A DNA stretch of 64,000 bases from Streptomyces xanthochromogenes (GTDB taxonomy: Bacteria; Actinomycetota; Actinomycetes; Streptomycetales; Streptomycetaceae): NCBI RefSeq assembly GCF_014650455.1, contig NZ_BMUZ01000003.1:620001-684000 (forward strand), read 5' to 3'. Below, piece after piece: positions 42,412-50,645 of this stretch; the stretch's first letter is position 1; every line of letters starts with the position of its first letter. The notes beneath the pieces are model-generated. The model was not told where the DNA came from and made no database searches. It saw nothing but the letters and a program-made list of their open reading frames with translations. A program made the position numbers and the translations under genes.

Positions 42412-43836
42412 ATGGACGCCATGGACGTTTACGAATCCGCGCTCGGGCTCATCGGCGGCACCCCGCTGGTGCGGCTGCGCACCGAGGGTGCCGCCACCGT
42501 CTACGCGAAGCTGGAGTATCTGAGCATCGGGGGCAGCGCCAAGGACCGCATCGGTCTGCGCATGGTCGAGCAGGCGGAGAAGGACGGGCTGCTGCCGCCC
42601 GGCGGGACCGTCGTCGAGGCCACGTCCGGCAACACCGGCATCGGTCTTGCCCTGGTGGCGGCCCAGAAGGGATACCGCTCCCTCGTGGTGGTGACGGACC
42701 GGGTCAGCGAGGAGAAGGTGAACACCCTGCGGGCCTTCGGCGCCGAGGTGGTCGTCAAGCCGGGCGGCCTGCCGCGCCAGCACCCCGACCACCCGATGAG
42801 CTTCGCGGCCCACCTCGCGGATTCGACGCCCGGAGGCTGGCTCGCGAATCAGTACGACAACGCGGCCAACCCCGAGGCCCACTACCTGACCACCGGTCCC
42901 GAGATCTGGCAGCAGACCCGCGGGCGCGTCACCCACCTGGTGTCCTGCATCGGGACGGGAGGCACCATCAGCGGGGCCGGCCGCTACCTCAAGGAGGTCA
43001 GCGAAGGGGGCGTCCAGGTGATCGGCGCGGACCCCGCCTCCTCCGTGTACGGCGGGGGCGACGGACGTCCCTACTTCATCGAGGCAGCCGGTCACTTCCT
43101 GCACCCGGACACCGAGCAGGACGTGTGGCCCAGGTCCTACCACCCCGATGTCGTCGACCGGATCGTGCCCGTCGCCGACCGGCAGGCACTGCACACCGTA
43201 CGCCAACTCGCCCGCGATCAGGGCCTGTTGGCGGGCGGTTCGTCCGGCACCGCACTGGCCGCGGCCCATCAGGTGGCCGCCGGGGCGGGGGCGGACGCCG
43301 TCGTCGTCGTGATCCTTCCGGACTCGGGACGGCAGTACCTGACCAAGTACTTCAACGACACCTGGATGCTGCGCCTCGGCTTCCTCGACGGCGACGCGAG
43401 CGGCCCCCGGGTCGCCGACGCCGCTCCCGAGGGCGGCGTCGCCCCGGCGCTGCCCTATCTCAACATCCGCACCCCGGTCGGCGACGCCCTCGACGTGCTG
43501 CGGGCGAGGAAGCTCGCCGGGGTCGAATCCGTGCTGCCGGCCGGTCCCTGCCCTGCGGGCCCGGACCGGCGGCCCACCGCGCCCGAACTCACCGGATCGG
43601 TGACCCTGGCCGGACTCGAAGCCGACCTTCGGGACGGCGTCGCGGCGCCGGACGACCCGTTGGCGGACCACCTCGACGCGCCGCTCGCCCAATTCGGCTA
43701 CGGCGAGCCGGCCGAGGAGGCCCTCGGCACACTGACCCGGCATCTCCGGGACACGGCGGTCGTTCTGCGCGACGGCTGCGCCGAGGCCCTGATCACTTCA
43801 GCCGGCCTGCGCGCTCTGCTGCCCACCGACCACTGA
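42412..43836 (+). CDS. Cystathionine beta-synthase (PLP fold type II with CBS pair)
   Basis: A 474-residue protein; ATG at 42412 with AGGG seven bases upstream. PLP lysine in GGSAKDRIG (about 42), cofactor loops EATSGNTGIGLAL and SCIGTGGTISGAGRYL, and GGSSGTALAAA. Residues about 345-474 form a CBS-domain pair (LPYLNIRTPVGDALDVLRARKLAGVESVLP; VVLRDGCAEALITSAGLRALL), which distinguishes it from plain cysteine synthase. It condenses serine with homocysteine in reverse transsulfuration. Its 3' end overlaps that of the convergent DUF1232 gene by 44 bases. Confidence 0.92.
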   Translation: MDAMDVYESALGLIGGTPLVRLRTEGAATVYAKLEYLSIGGSAKDRIGLRMVEQAEKDGLLPPGGTVVEATSGNTGIGLALVAAQKGYRSLVVVTDRVSEEKVNTLRAFGAEVVVKPGGLPRQHPDHPMSFAAHLADSTPGGWLANQYDNAANPEAHYLTTGPEIWQQTRGRVTHLVSCIGTGGTISGAGRYLKEVSEGGVQVIGADPASSVYGGGDGRPYFIEAAGHFLHPDTEQDVWPRSYHPDVVDRIVPVADRQALHTVRQLARDQGLLAGGSSGTALAAAHQVAAGAGADAVVVVILPDSGRQYLTKYFNDTWMLRLGFLDGDASGPRVADAAPEGGVAPALPYLNIRTPVGDALDVLRARKLAGVESVLPAGPCPAGPDRRPTAPELTGSVTLAGLEADLRDGVAAPDDPLADHLDAPLAQFGYGEPAEEALGTLTRHLRDTAVVLRDGCAEALITSAGLRALLPTDH

Positions 43837-44134
43837 GTTTGCCCACACCGAGCTCGCCCTGCGAGGCCCGCGCCGCTGCCATGTGCAGGGTGCGCAGGGC
43901 GAGCAGGAGCACGCCGATGTCGTCCAGGTAGATCGGATCCGGGAGGAGGTCGACGGGGCTGACGACATAGAGGAGCGCGCCCCACCAGGCCGCCTTGTGG
44001 GTCAGCGGGATTCCGGCGTCCTGGAGGAGCTTGCGGGCCTTGATCAGGCGAATGGTCAGAACGACCGTCACCACGGCGGTCGCCAGGAGCGCGAGGGCCG
44101 CGAGGACCAGGCCGACCTTCATTTCGGTGCTCAT
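43793..44134 (-). CDS. DUF1232 (YkvA-type) membrane protein
   Basis: A 113-residue protein; ATG at 44134 follows GGAAGG. N-terminal transmembrane helix (VGLVLAALALLATAVVTVVLTI), then the DUF1232 block LTHKAAWWGALLYVVSPVDLLPDPIYLDDIGVLLLALRTL with the signature SPxDLxPD and aromatic residues. Function of the domain is unknown; it is common in membrane-stress genes. The last 14 codons overlap the convergent CBS gene. Confidence 0.92.
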   Translation of the reverse strand: MSTEMKVGLVLAALALLATAVVTVVLTIRLIKARKLLQDAGIPLTHKAAWWGALLYVVSPVDLLPDPIYLDDIGVLLLALRTLHMAAARASQGELGVGKLSGRWAAERAGRLK

Positions 44135-44167
44135 CGAGCCGCCTTCCGTCGCTCTGTGGCGGCGATG

Positions 44168-44758
44168 CTACTGAAGCCGGCTCTCGGGGACCTCGGACGC
44201 GCTCTCGTCCGGGAGGTGCACATCGCTGACGGCGATGTTGACCTCGACGACCTCCAGTTCCGTCATCCGTTCCACCGCCCCGATGACATTGAGCCGGATC
44301 TCGGCGGCGACCTCGGTGATGCTCACCCCGTACTCGACCACGATCTCCAGGTCGATGGCCGTCTGGCGTTCGCCGACCTCGACCTTCACGCCGCGGGTCA
44401 CGGAGGCGCGGCCCGGCCGCATCGCGCCGAGCGTACGGGCCAGGCCCCCGCCCAGGGCGTTGACGCCGGGCACCTCTCGGGCGGCCAGTGCCGCGATCTT
44501 CTCCACGACACCGCCCGCGATGGTCGTCCGGCCACGGGTGGCCGGCGGCTCGCCCACGCCGCTCCTGGCGGGTTCGAGCGTGGTGCTGTCCGCGGCCGCG
44601 CCGGACGTGAACGTACCGGGCGCGGCCGTGCCGGGCGCGGCCGTGCCGGGCGCGGCCGTGCCGGGCGCGGCCGTGCCGGGCGCGGCCGTGCCAGGGGTGG
44701 CCGTGCGGAACTCGTCCGACTCGGGTTTCCGCAGGGTCTGGCCGATCGGCTCCGTCAT
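44168..44758 (-). CDS. Asp23/Gls24-family envelope stress protein with repeat-bearing N-terminus
   Basis: A 196-residue protein; ATG at 44758 follows GAGGAGG. Residues about 20-55 are five copies of a GTAAP pentapeptide plus a variant, encoded by a 15-bp tandem repeat. The Asp23 domain (about 78-185) contains GRTTIAGGVVEKIAALAAREVPGVNALGG, KVEVGERQTAIDLEIVVEYGVSITEVAAEIRLNVIGAVERMTELEVVEVNIAVSDV. Such proteins are abundant peripheral membrane components linked to cell-wall and alkaline stress. The DUF1232 gene follows 33 bases downstream, suggesting a two-gene stress operon. Confidence 0.92.
   Translation of the reverse strand: MTEPIGQTLRKPESDEFRTATPGTAAPGTAAPGTAAPGTAAPGTAAPGTFTSGAAADSTTLEPARSGVGEPPATRGRTTIAGGVVEKIAALAAREVPGVNALGGGLARTLGAMRPGRASVTRGVKVEVGERQTAIDLEIVVEYGVSITEVAAEIRLNVIGAVERMTELEVVEVNIAVSDVHLPDESASEVPESRLQ
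44616..44705. repeat. 15-bp coding minisatellite, five perfect copies plus one degenerate
   Basis: CCGGGCGCGGCCGTG is repeated exactly at 44616, 44631, 44646, 44661 and 44676, followed by a variant at 44691-44705 (CCAGGGGTGGCCGTG). Repeat number changes keep the frame, so the length can vary without breaking the Asp23 gene. Confidence 0.93.
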
Positions 44759-44896
44759 GCGAAGCCACCTCCTCGGGGAGTGCTGTGGCGGCCGGCGGCC
44801 GCCGGGTCGCTCCCTCCGGGTACCGTGCTCCAGGCGGTTCATGCGGATATCGGGCCAGTTACCCGCGGAAGCCGCCGGCCGCCGCGGGCGAGCGGT

Positions 44897-46540
44897 TCAG
44901 CAGCCGGGCGCGCCCTTGCCGCCGCGCTGCGGCAGGCTGAGGTTGGGGGCGCCGTCCGGCCAGGTCAGGGCGATGGTCTTGGCCGTGCCGTCGGAGCCGA
45001 GCTGCACCACCGGGGTCGGCTTGCCCGCGGGGGTGCCGTCGCTGCCGAACGACAGCCAGCCGCTGGCCCCGGGCAGCATCTGCGCACAGTAGAACTGGTG
45101 CAGGATGCCGGTCTCCAGGCCCGGGTTCTTCAGGCCCACGGCGTCGCGCCGCCCCGCGCTGACCGCCGCGACGGCCGCGTCGTGGGTGAGCATCGCCTGG
45201 CCACTGGCCAGGTCCACGGGATCGAAGGAGAGGGCCGGCCCGTCGTGGTCGGCGGTCAGGGGCTGCCCGGTGCAGGGGTCGGGGCGCCCGGTGAACGCCG
45301 ACCAGAACTGGTCGTAGTTGTGCTTGGCGTCGGAGCCCGGGCACTCCTTGCCCCACTCGTCGGGGCTGGCGAGCGCGGTGTAGGCGACGGTGACCCGACC
45401 GGAGGCGATGCCGCTCAGGACGGCCTTGTCGCGGATGGACTCCGAGGCGTCGTCACCGGCGAGGATGTGCAACTGCGCGATCCCGCACGGCGCGCCCTGC
45501 ACCCAGTTCTCCACGAACGCCCCGAGGTCGCGGCCCCGGCCCGCGAAGTAGACGACGGAGGGGGCGGCCTGGCACAGGTTGGCATGCATGAGGTTGAACT
45601 GCTGGACCAGATAGGCCTGACGGCCCGATCCGGCGGGCAGATCGACGGGCGAGGTGTACGGCAGGACGGTCACGGTACGGCCCGGCACCTTGAACTTGGC
45701 CTTGGCGTCCTCGGCGAGCGTCTGGGTGTAGTCGTCGCCCGTGACGCTGTCCGCGACGACGGCGAGCGAGGTCACCGCGGGGCGCAGCCCCGATACGTAC
45801 TGGTTGGCGGCGGTCACCGAGTCGGAGTTCGTCGGGGACACCCGGAACATGTCGACGATCTGCTTCTTGCCGGTGGGGTCGGCGGGATCCAGGTTCATCG
45901 AGTTGCCCGTCACCGTGGACCCGATGACCGGGATGTGCAGCTGGGCGGAGATCGCGGCGGCCGCGCGGCGGGTCTGCTCGGTGGACTGGCCGAGGCCGAC
46001 GACCGCCGAGATGTGCTCGGAGGCAGCCTTCTCCTTGAGCTTGGCGACGGTCTGCTCCCACGAGCCGTACTGGCTGCCCATGTTGGCGAGGTACAGCTTG
46101 ATGGCGGGCGTACTGCCGTACGCGGCGGTGTTGTTGGCCCGCCACACGGCGGTGAGGGCGCCTTCGATGTTGGGGTAGAGGGAGTCGTAGGTGAGGGTGT
46201 CCACATCGGATATGGGCGAGAGGTCCAGCATCAGGACGATGCTGGTGTACGGGCCCTTCACCGTGTCGTTGGCCGACTTGACCATGCCCTCCAACTCCCG
46301 CATGCGGGCGGGCTCGTGGTCGGTGAAGGGGCCGCTGTCGATGTTCACCCCGGCGCAGGCGAGCGGGCTTCCCGTCGCGGTCAGGCCGGTGCCGCAGGTG
46401 AGCGAGGGCGGGAAGAGCTTGCCGTATCCCCAGCGGCCGCCGAACACGAGGCCGGCGAGGATCACGAGCGCCGCGAGGGCCGACAGCACGGGGTGGCGGC
46501 GCAGCCGGCCGAAGCGGGGACTGCCTACAGCGGGTGTCAT
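44897..46540 (-). CDS. Membrane-anchored periplasmic-binding-protein-like protein, partner of upstream ATPase
   Basis: A 547-residue protein; ATG at 46540 has AGGAG five bases upstream. A short cytoplasmic N-terminus (SPRFGRLRRHP) and one transmembrane helix (VLSALAALVILAGLVFGG, about 19-37) are followed by a large extracytoplasmic region. Residues 90-470 resemble type I periplasmic binding proteins of the Leu/Ile/Val family: IVLMLDLSPISDVDTLTYDSLYPNIEGAL, EHISAVVGLGQSTEQTRRAAAAISAQLHIPVIGSTVTGNSM, VVYFAGRGRDLGAFVENW. Several Cys pairs suggest disulfides. No permease or classical ABC ATPase gene adjoins it. It lies 55 bases downstream of the P-loop ATPase gene, so it looks like a sensor rather than an importer part. 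Confidence 0.75.
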   Translation of the reverse strand: MTPAVGSPRFGRLRRHPVLSALAALVILAGLVFGGRWGYGKLFPPSLTCGTGLTATGSPLACAGVNIDSGPFTDHEPARMRELEGMVKSANDTVKGPYTSIVLMLDLSPISDVDTLTYDSLYPNIEGALTAVWRANNTAAYGSTPAIKLYLANMGSQYGSWEQTVAKLKEKAASEHISAVVGLGQSTEQTRRAAAAISAQLHIPVIGSTVTGNSMNLDPADPTGKKQIVDMFRVSPTNSDSVTAANQYVSGLRPAVTSLAVVADSVTGDDYTQTLAEDAKAKFKVPGRTVTVLPYTSPVDLPAGSGRQAYLVQQFNLMHANLCQAAPSVVYFAGRGRDLGAFVENWVQGAPCGIAQLHILAGDDASESIRDKAVLSGIASGRVTVAYTALASPDEWGKECPGSDAKHNYDQFWSAFTGRPDPCTGQPLTADHDGPALSFDPVDLASGQAMLTHDAAVAAVSAGRRDAVGLKNPGLETGILHQFYCAQMLPGASGWLSFGSDGTPAGKPTPVVQLGSDGTAKTIALTWPDGAPNLSLPQRGGKGAPGC

Positions 46541-46595
46541 GGACACTCCTTGCGGTGCGGTCGGCGGGCGCGTCCTTGCCGCACCCGCCGCGGGG

Positions 46596-48734
46596 CTAGG
46601 CGAAGGCGGCCGCCGCCTGCTGGAGCGGACTGACGTCCAGCAGACGGGAGTTGTGCGCGAGGCGGTTGAAGCATTCCTGTATCTCGCCGTCCCAGCGCCG
46701 GGTGTGCTCGGTCAGCGGGTCGTTGTACAGCCACAGCAGGGCGAGGAGTTTCGCGGTGGCCACCGCGAAGACCGTCCGCCCGGCGCTCTCGACCCCGCCG
46801 AGCAAGGTGCTGTAGGCCTCCTGGGGCGACTGCTCGTACAGCAGCCGGCAGGGTGCCGACGACAGGTAGTCGAGCAGCCGGATCCAGGCGCGGTGGTCCT
46901 CGTCGAAGCGGTCGGCGAGTGCGGCGGCGACCGGTTCGAAGCGGCCGAGTGCCAGGTCGTGGAAGAGCCCGCGCTCCACGGCCGCCGGGTCACCGCCGAG
47001 CGCCGAGGGGGTGGCGAGCGCGAAGGACTGGTCGGCGAACACCTCGTGCCACAGGGTGGGTTCGGCGGGCTGGGTGCGGCGCGCGGTGTTCAGGGCGGTG
47101 AGTGCGGAGCGGGCCAGCCAGGGGTGCAGGGTGGCGGGTGAGTCGGCGTCGCCCCGGCCGATCTCGTGGATGCGGGAGGGGCGGTGGGTGAAGGTGCTCA
47201 CCCACAGGTGGCGGCGCAACAGCTCAAGGCTGCGCGGGAGTTCCGCGGAGTCCGCCGGGAGGCGGGGGTCCTGCGCGGTACGGACGTCGGCGAGGTAGGC
47301 GGCCGCGAGGACGACCGCGGGGGTGGTGCTCCAGGTGGTGCCGGGGACGGGCAGCCCTTCGGGCAGGCTGGTCTCCAGGGCGTACGACCACAGGGGCGTG
47401 CCCTCCTCGTCGGCCGGGTCAAGCAGGGAGACGGCGGGGCCGTGCGGCCCCGGGTGGACGCCGAACGGTTCCTCCAGGACGGCGGAGACCGCGCCCCGGT
47501 GGCCCCCGGTCAGCCGGTGGACGACCGATGCGGGCAGCGGACGGGCCGGGGACGGGTCGGAGCGGTCCATCGAGTAGCCGACCTGCTCCTCGGTCATCGG
47601 GTCGAGCCACACCGGGTACCACCAGGCGGCCGCGGGGGCGCGCTCGACGCCGACGGCCGCGTCGTTCTCACCGGCCCACAGGGTCCGGGTGGCCCGGGAG
47701 AGCACCGGGACGCGGCGCTGGGGCGTGCCGGCCAGCGGGGTCGAGCGCCAGGGCTCACACCACCAGGACGTCCACTCGGACTGCCATTGCGCGCAGGCGG
47801 ACAGGACGAGGAGCGGGTCGGCCGCGCCCGTGCCGTCCACGTCGGACAGCTGGTTGCGGGCGCGGGCGCCGGCGAGTTCGGTCAGGAAGCGACGGCCGGA
47901 CGGGGTCTGCGCCCCGTCCACCAGGAGCACCCACGCGTGGTCGTGCCGGTCGCGCCGGGCGCCGTGGGCGGGCAGCACGCACGAGCAGGCGGAGCGTATG
48001 GGGGGATGCCGCTCGGCCTGGTCCTTGACGTCGGCGAGGAACGCCGCCATCAGGGGGCCGACGGCGGCGGACCGGGAGCTGGAACTCAGCCGGATCAGCG
48101 CGTCGATGGAGCGGGCGGACTCGGCCTCGGGGACGTTGATGTGCCAGCGCAGCGCATCCCGTACGCCCCAGCGGGCGGCGCTCTGGAACAGCGAGCCGAT
48201 GACGGGCTTGGCCTGGTCGCGTACGGCGGAGACCACTTCGCGGGCGGGCCCCGACACCAGGGGGCTCAACGCGCCCTGGGTGACGACGTCCATGGCGCCG
48301 ACCGCGGCGCCCTCCAGATTGATGGCGATCCTGCCGCCCCGGGTGCTGCGGACGTACTGCTGGATCAGTTCGCGGATCTGTACGGTGGCCCGGCCCCGAT
48401 CGGCGTCCAGGTTCTCGTTGAGGGCGAGCAGCCCGAGACCGAAGCGGTGGAACACCGGGCCGCGCCGCAGGTTGTCCCAGCCGCGCATCATCTGGAACGC
48501 GGCGAGCGCCGCGGCGGAGACCGGGTCGACCGGCTGCTCCTCGAAGTCGAGGCCCGCGTGGATCACGGTGCCGCCGCACGCCCGCGACACGGCCTGCAAC
48601 AGGTCGGTCTTGCCCGACTGCCGGGGCCCCAACAGCGCCACGATCGGCTGCCGTTGACCTGGATACCGCCACAACATGTGCCGCAGGAACGCATCCGCGC
48701 CCTCTGCCGCATCAAGATCCCCCACCGCACTCAC
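46596..48734 (-). CDS. Large P-loop ATPase of unknown function, first gene of ATPase/sensor pair
   Basis: At least 712 residues. GTG at 48734 (VSAVGDLDAAEGADAFLRHML) is proposed because wobble positions become G/C-rich only from there. An ATG at 48893 would give 765 residues but includes a rare TTA codon and AT-ended codons. Walker A GPRQSGKTDLL is about 30 residues in. A probable Walker B, VLLVDGAQ, lies about 270. The long C-terminal half is helical and Trp/Arg-rich (LARSALTALNTARRTQPAEPTLWHEVFADQSF, WIRLLDYLSSAPCRLLYEQSPQEAYSTLL). The layout resembles STAND/NACHT-like signalling ATPases, but no known effector domain is evident. There is no signal peptide, so it is cytoplasmic. It is co-directional with the membrane sensor gene. 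Confidence 0.7.
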   Translation of the reverse strand: MSAVGDLDAAEGADAFLRHMLWRYPGQRQPIVALLGPRQSGKTDLLQAVSRACGGTVIHAGLDFEEQPVDPVSAAALAAFQMMRGWDNLRRGPVFHRFGLGLLALNENLDADRGRATVQIRELIQQYVRSTRGGRIAINLEGAAVGAMDVVTQGALSPLVSGPAREVVSAVRDQAKPVIGSLFQSAARWGVRDALRWHINVPEAESARSIDALIRLSSSSRSAAVGPLMAAFLADVKDQAERHPPIRSACSCVLPAHGARRDRHDHAWVLLVDGAQTPSGRRFLTELAGARARNQLSDVDGTGAADPLLVLSACAQWQSEWTSWWCEPWRSTPLAGTPQRRVPVLSRATRTLWAGENDAAVGVERAPAAAWWYPVWLDPMTEEQVGYSMDRSDPSPARPLPASVVHRLTGGHRGAVSAVLEEPFGVHPGPHGPAVSLLDPADEEGTPLWSYALETSLPEGLPVPGTTWSTTPAVVLAAAYLADVRTAQDPRLPADSAELPRSLELLRRHLWVSTFTHRPSRIHEIGRGDADSPATLHPWLARSALTALNTARRTQPAEPTLWHEVFADQSFALATPSALGGDPAAVERGLFHDLALGRFEPVAAALADRFDEDHRAWIRLLDYLSSAPCRLLYEQSPQEAYSTLLGGVESAGRTVFAVATAKLLALLWLYNDPLTEHTRRWDGEIQECFNRLAHNSRLLDVSPLQQAAAAFA

Positions 48735-48922
48735 CGCCCCCCGGAACCGACATGCCAAAGGCGCACCTTCGGCATCGATTGACACGGAAGGTAACACCGG
48801 AGGGACAGGTTGCGACGGGTGTTCCACCACATCGGGACGCCGGATGAGCGGGTGTGGGGCAGTTGAGTGGATTCGGGAAGCGGAGTGGCTCATCTCCCTT
48901 GCCGTGGGGCCCGGTTGTGGGC

Positions 48923-50542
48923 TCAGTCCGCCGGAAGGGAGGTGACCGGGGCCGTCCTGAGGTGGGCCGTGCCCGAGCGGACCGCCCAGCCGAAGACGCC
49001 CAGCGCCAGGGCTCCCACCACCACGGAGTCGTAGGGGGCGGGCAGGCGGCCCGAGCCGCCGAAGGTGCCGAGCCAGGACAGCAGGGTCAGGGCGGCCAGG
49101 TGGAAGACGAGCCAGGCTCCGTGGCTCAACTCGATGCGCGTGGAACGGCCTTCGGCCTCCCGACGCAGCATCAGGAACAGGGGGACACCCGCGAGCACCA
49201 GGGGCAGTGCGAGCCTCAGGTGGTGCCAGCCCGACCAGTAGACGAACTCGCTGGCCACCAGGAAGCTGACGGGCGCGATCCAGCGCACCCCCGGGACCTG
49301 GCCGTCCGCGGGCGGAAGCCCCCGGTCCCGGTCATGGGCGCGGAACGCGGCGGCGGCGACGGCGGAGGCGGCGTACACGATCAGATACATGTCGCCCATC
49401 ACGCTCACGATGTCCTGCCAGCCGCCGAACGGCAGCATGAAGACGATGATGACGAGGAGGTTCAGCACCAGGGCGCGGCGCGCGGTGCCGGAGCGGGGAT
49501 CGATCCGCATGAAGAAGCGGGGCAGCAGCCCGTTCTTGGCCAGGGCGTAGGTGTGCCGGGCGTCGATGGCCACGCCGACGTAGGCCGAGCCGCCGGGTGA
49601 GACCACCGCGTCCGCGTACAGCAGGGTGGCGAGCCAGTGCAGGTTGAGCACGAGGGCGAGCTGACCGAAGGGCGAGTCGAAGTTCACGCCCTGCCAGCCG
49701 TGGCCGAGGAGCGAGTCGGGCACGGTGAACAGGAAGGCGAGCTGCAGGCCGAGGTACACGAGCACCGCGAGGCCGATGCCGGTGAGCACCGCGAGCGGCA
49801 CGGTACGCCGGGGGTTGCGGGCCTCGCCCGAGAAGTCGAGGGGGGCCTGGAAGCCGTTGACGGAGTACACGATCCCGCCCCCGGCGAGCGCGGTCAGACA
49901 GGCGACATAGCCGTACGGGGCGAAGCCGCCGTGGTCGGTGAGGCGGCCGGAGTGCGTGCCGGAGAGGAACAGGGCGACCACGGTGAGGACCGGGATCAGG
50001 ACCTTGAACACGGACACCAGGTTGTTCAGGCGCGCGAAGGCGCGCACCGCGAACCAGTTGAGCGCGGTCAGGAGCACGCTCAGACCGGTCGCGACGGCGA
50101 GGCCCGAGCCGGTGAGGCGGCCGTGGGCGTAGAGGCCGGGCAGGTAGTGCGCGGCGTACTGCATGATGGCGCTGATCTCCGCCGCGGTGCCACCGACGGA
50201 GAGCAGCACCGACCATCCGACGACGGTGCCGACCAGGCGCCCGCTGGCGTAGAGCGGCCAGCGCACGGTGCCGCCGCCTTCGGGACGGGTGGCTCCGAGT
50301 TCCACCATCACCAGGGCCACCAGTGCGCACAGCACGCCGGCCCCGACCCAGGACAGGAGTGCCGCAGGGCCCGCGGTCTGGGCGGCGAACATGGCGGCGA
50401 ACAGCCAGCCCGAGCCGAGGATGTTCGAGAACCCGATCGCGGTCAGGCTCCAGAAGCCGAGCTCCTTGCGGAGCCGCCGCTCCTCGCCGAGCACCGTCAG
50501 GACCTCGGGGTCCTCCCCCGCCTTGATCGGCCGCACGCGCAC
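48923..50542 (-). CDS. APC-superfamily amino acid/amine permease
   Basis: A 539-residue protein; GTG at 50542 (a second GTG at 50536) follows AAGGAGG. Twelve to fourteen transmembrane segments begin with ELGFWSLTAIGFSNILGSGWLFAAMFAAQTAGPAALLSWVGAGVL, the GxGxxG-type first helix of APC transporters; GGTVRWPLYASG and the FDSPFGQLALVLNLHWLATLLYADAVVSPGG region are also typical. The substrate is probably an amino acid or polyamine. The gene is 188 bases downstream of the ATPase gene start and not obviously part of its operon, since it lies upstream on the same strand. Confidence 0.88.
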   Translation of the reverse strand: MRVRPIKAGEDPEVLTVLGEERRLRKELGFWSLTAIGFSNILGSGWLFAAMFAAQTAGPAALLSWVGAGVLCALVALVMVELGATRPEGGGTVRWPLYASGRLVGTVVGWSVLLSVGGTAAEISAIMQYAAHYLPGLYAHGRLTGSGLAVATGLSVLLTALNWFAVRAFARLNNLVSVFKVLIPVLTVVALFLSGTHSGRLTDHGGFAPYGYVACLTALAGGGIVYSVNGFQAPLDFSGEARNPRRTVPLAVLTGIGLAVLVYLGLQLAFLFTVPDSLLGHGWQGVNFDSPFGQLALVLNLHWLATLLYADAVVSPGGSAYVGVAIDARHTYALAKNGLLPRFFMRIDPRSGTARRALVLNLLVIIVFMLPFGGWQDIVSVMGDMYLIVYAASAVAAAAFRAHDRDRGLPPADGQVPGVRWIAPVSFLVASEFVYWSGWHHLRLALPLVLAGVPLFLMLRREAEGRSTRIELSHGAWLVFHLAALTLLSWLGTFGGSGRLPAPYDSVVVGALALGVFGWAVRSGTAHLRTAPVTSLPAD

Positions 50543-50602
50543 CCGCCTCCTTGCATGACTCGGGACACAAGAGTGCCCAGCGTGTCACGCCCGTCGCCGT
50601 GC

Positions 50603-50619
50603 GCGCCCGAGGAGGGCGC
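50603..50619 (-). terminator. Short hairpin after GH25 gene
   Basis: GCGCCC and GGGCGC flank a five-base loop, 27 bases downstream of the muramidase stop on the leftward strand. Confidence 0.4.
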
Positions 50620-50645
50620 CAAGTCCTGGCGGGTTTCGCGCGGGG

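Noticed and set aside
19115..44705. CRISPR array candidates from short repeats (19121, 14948, 44616)
   Set aside because: The repeats are contiguous without spacers and two are coding minisatellites. No cas genes are present.
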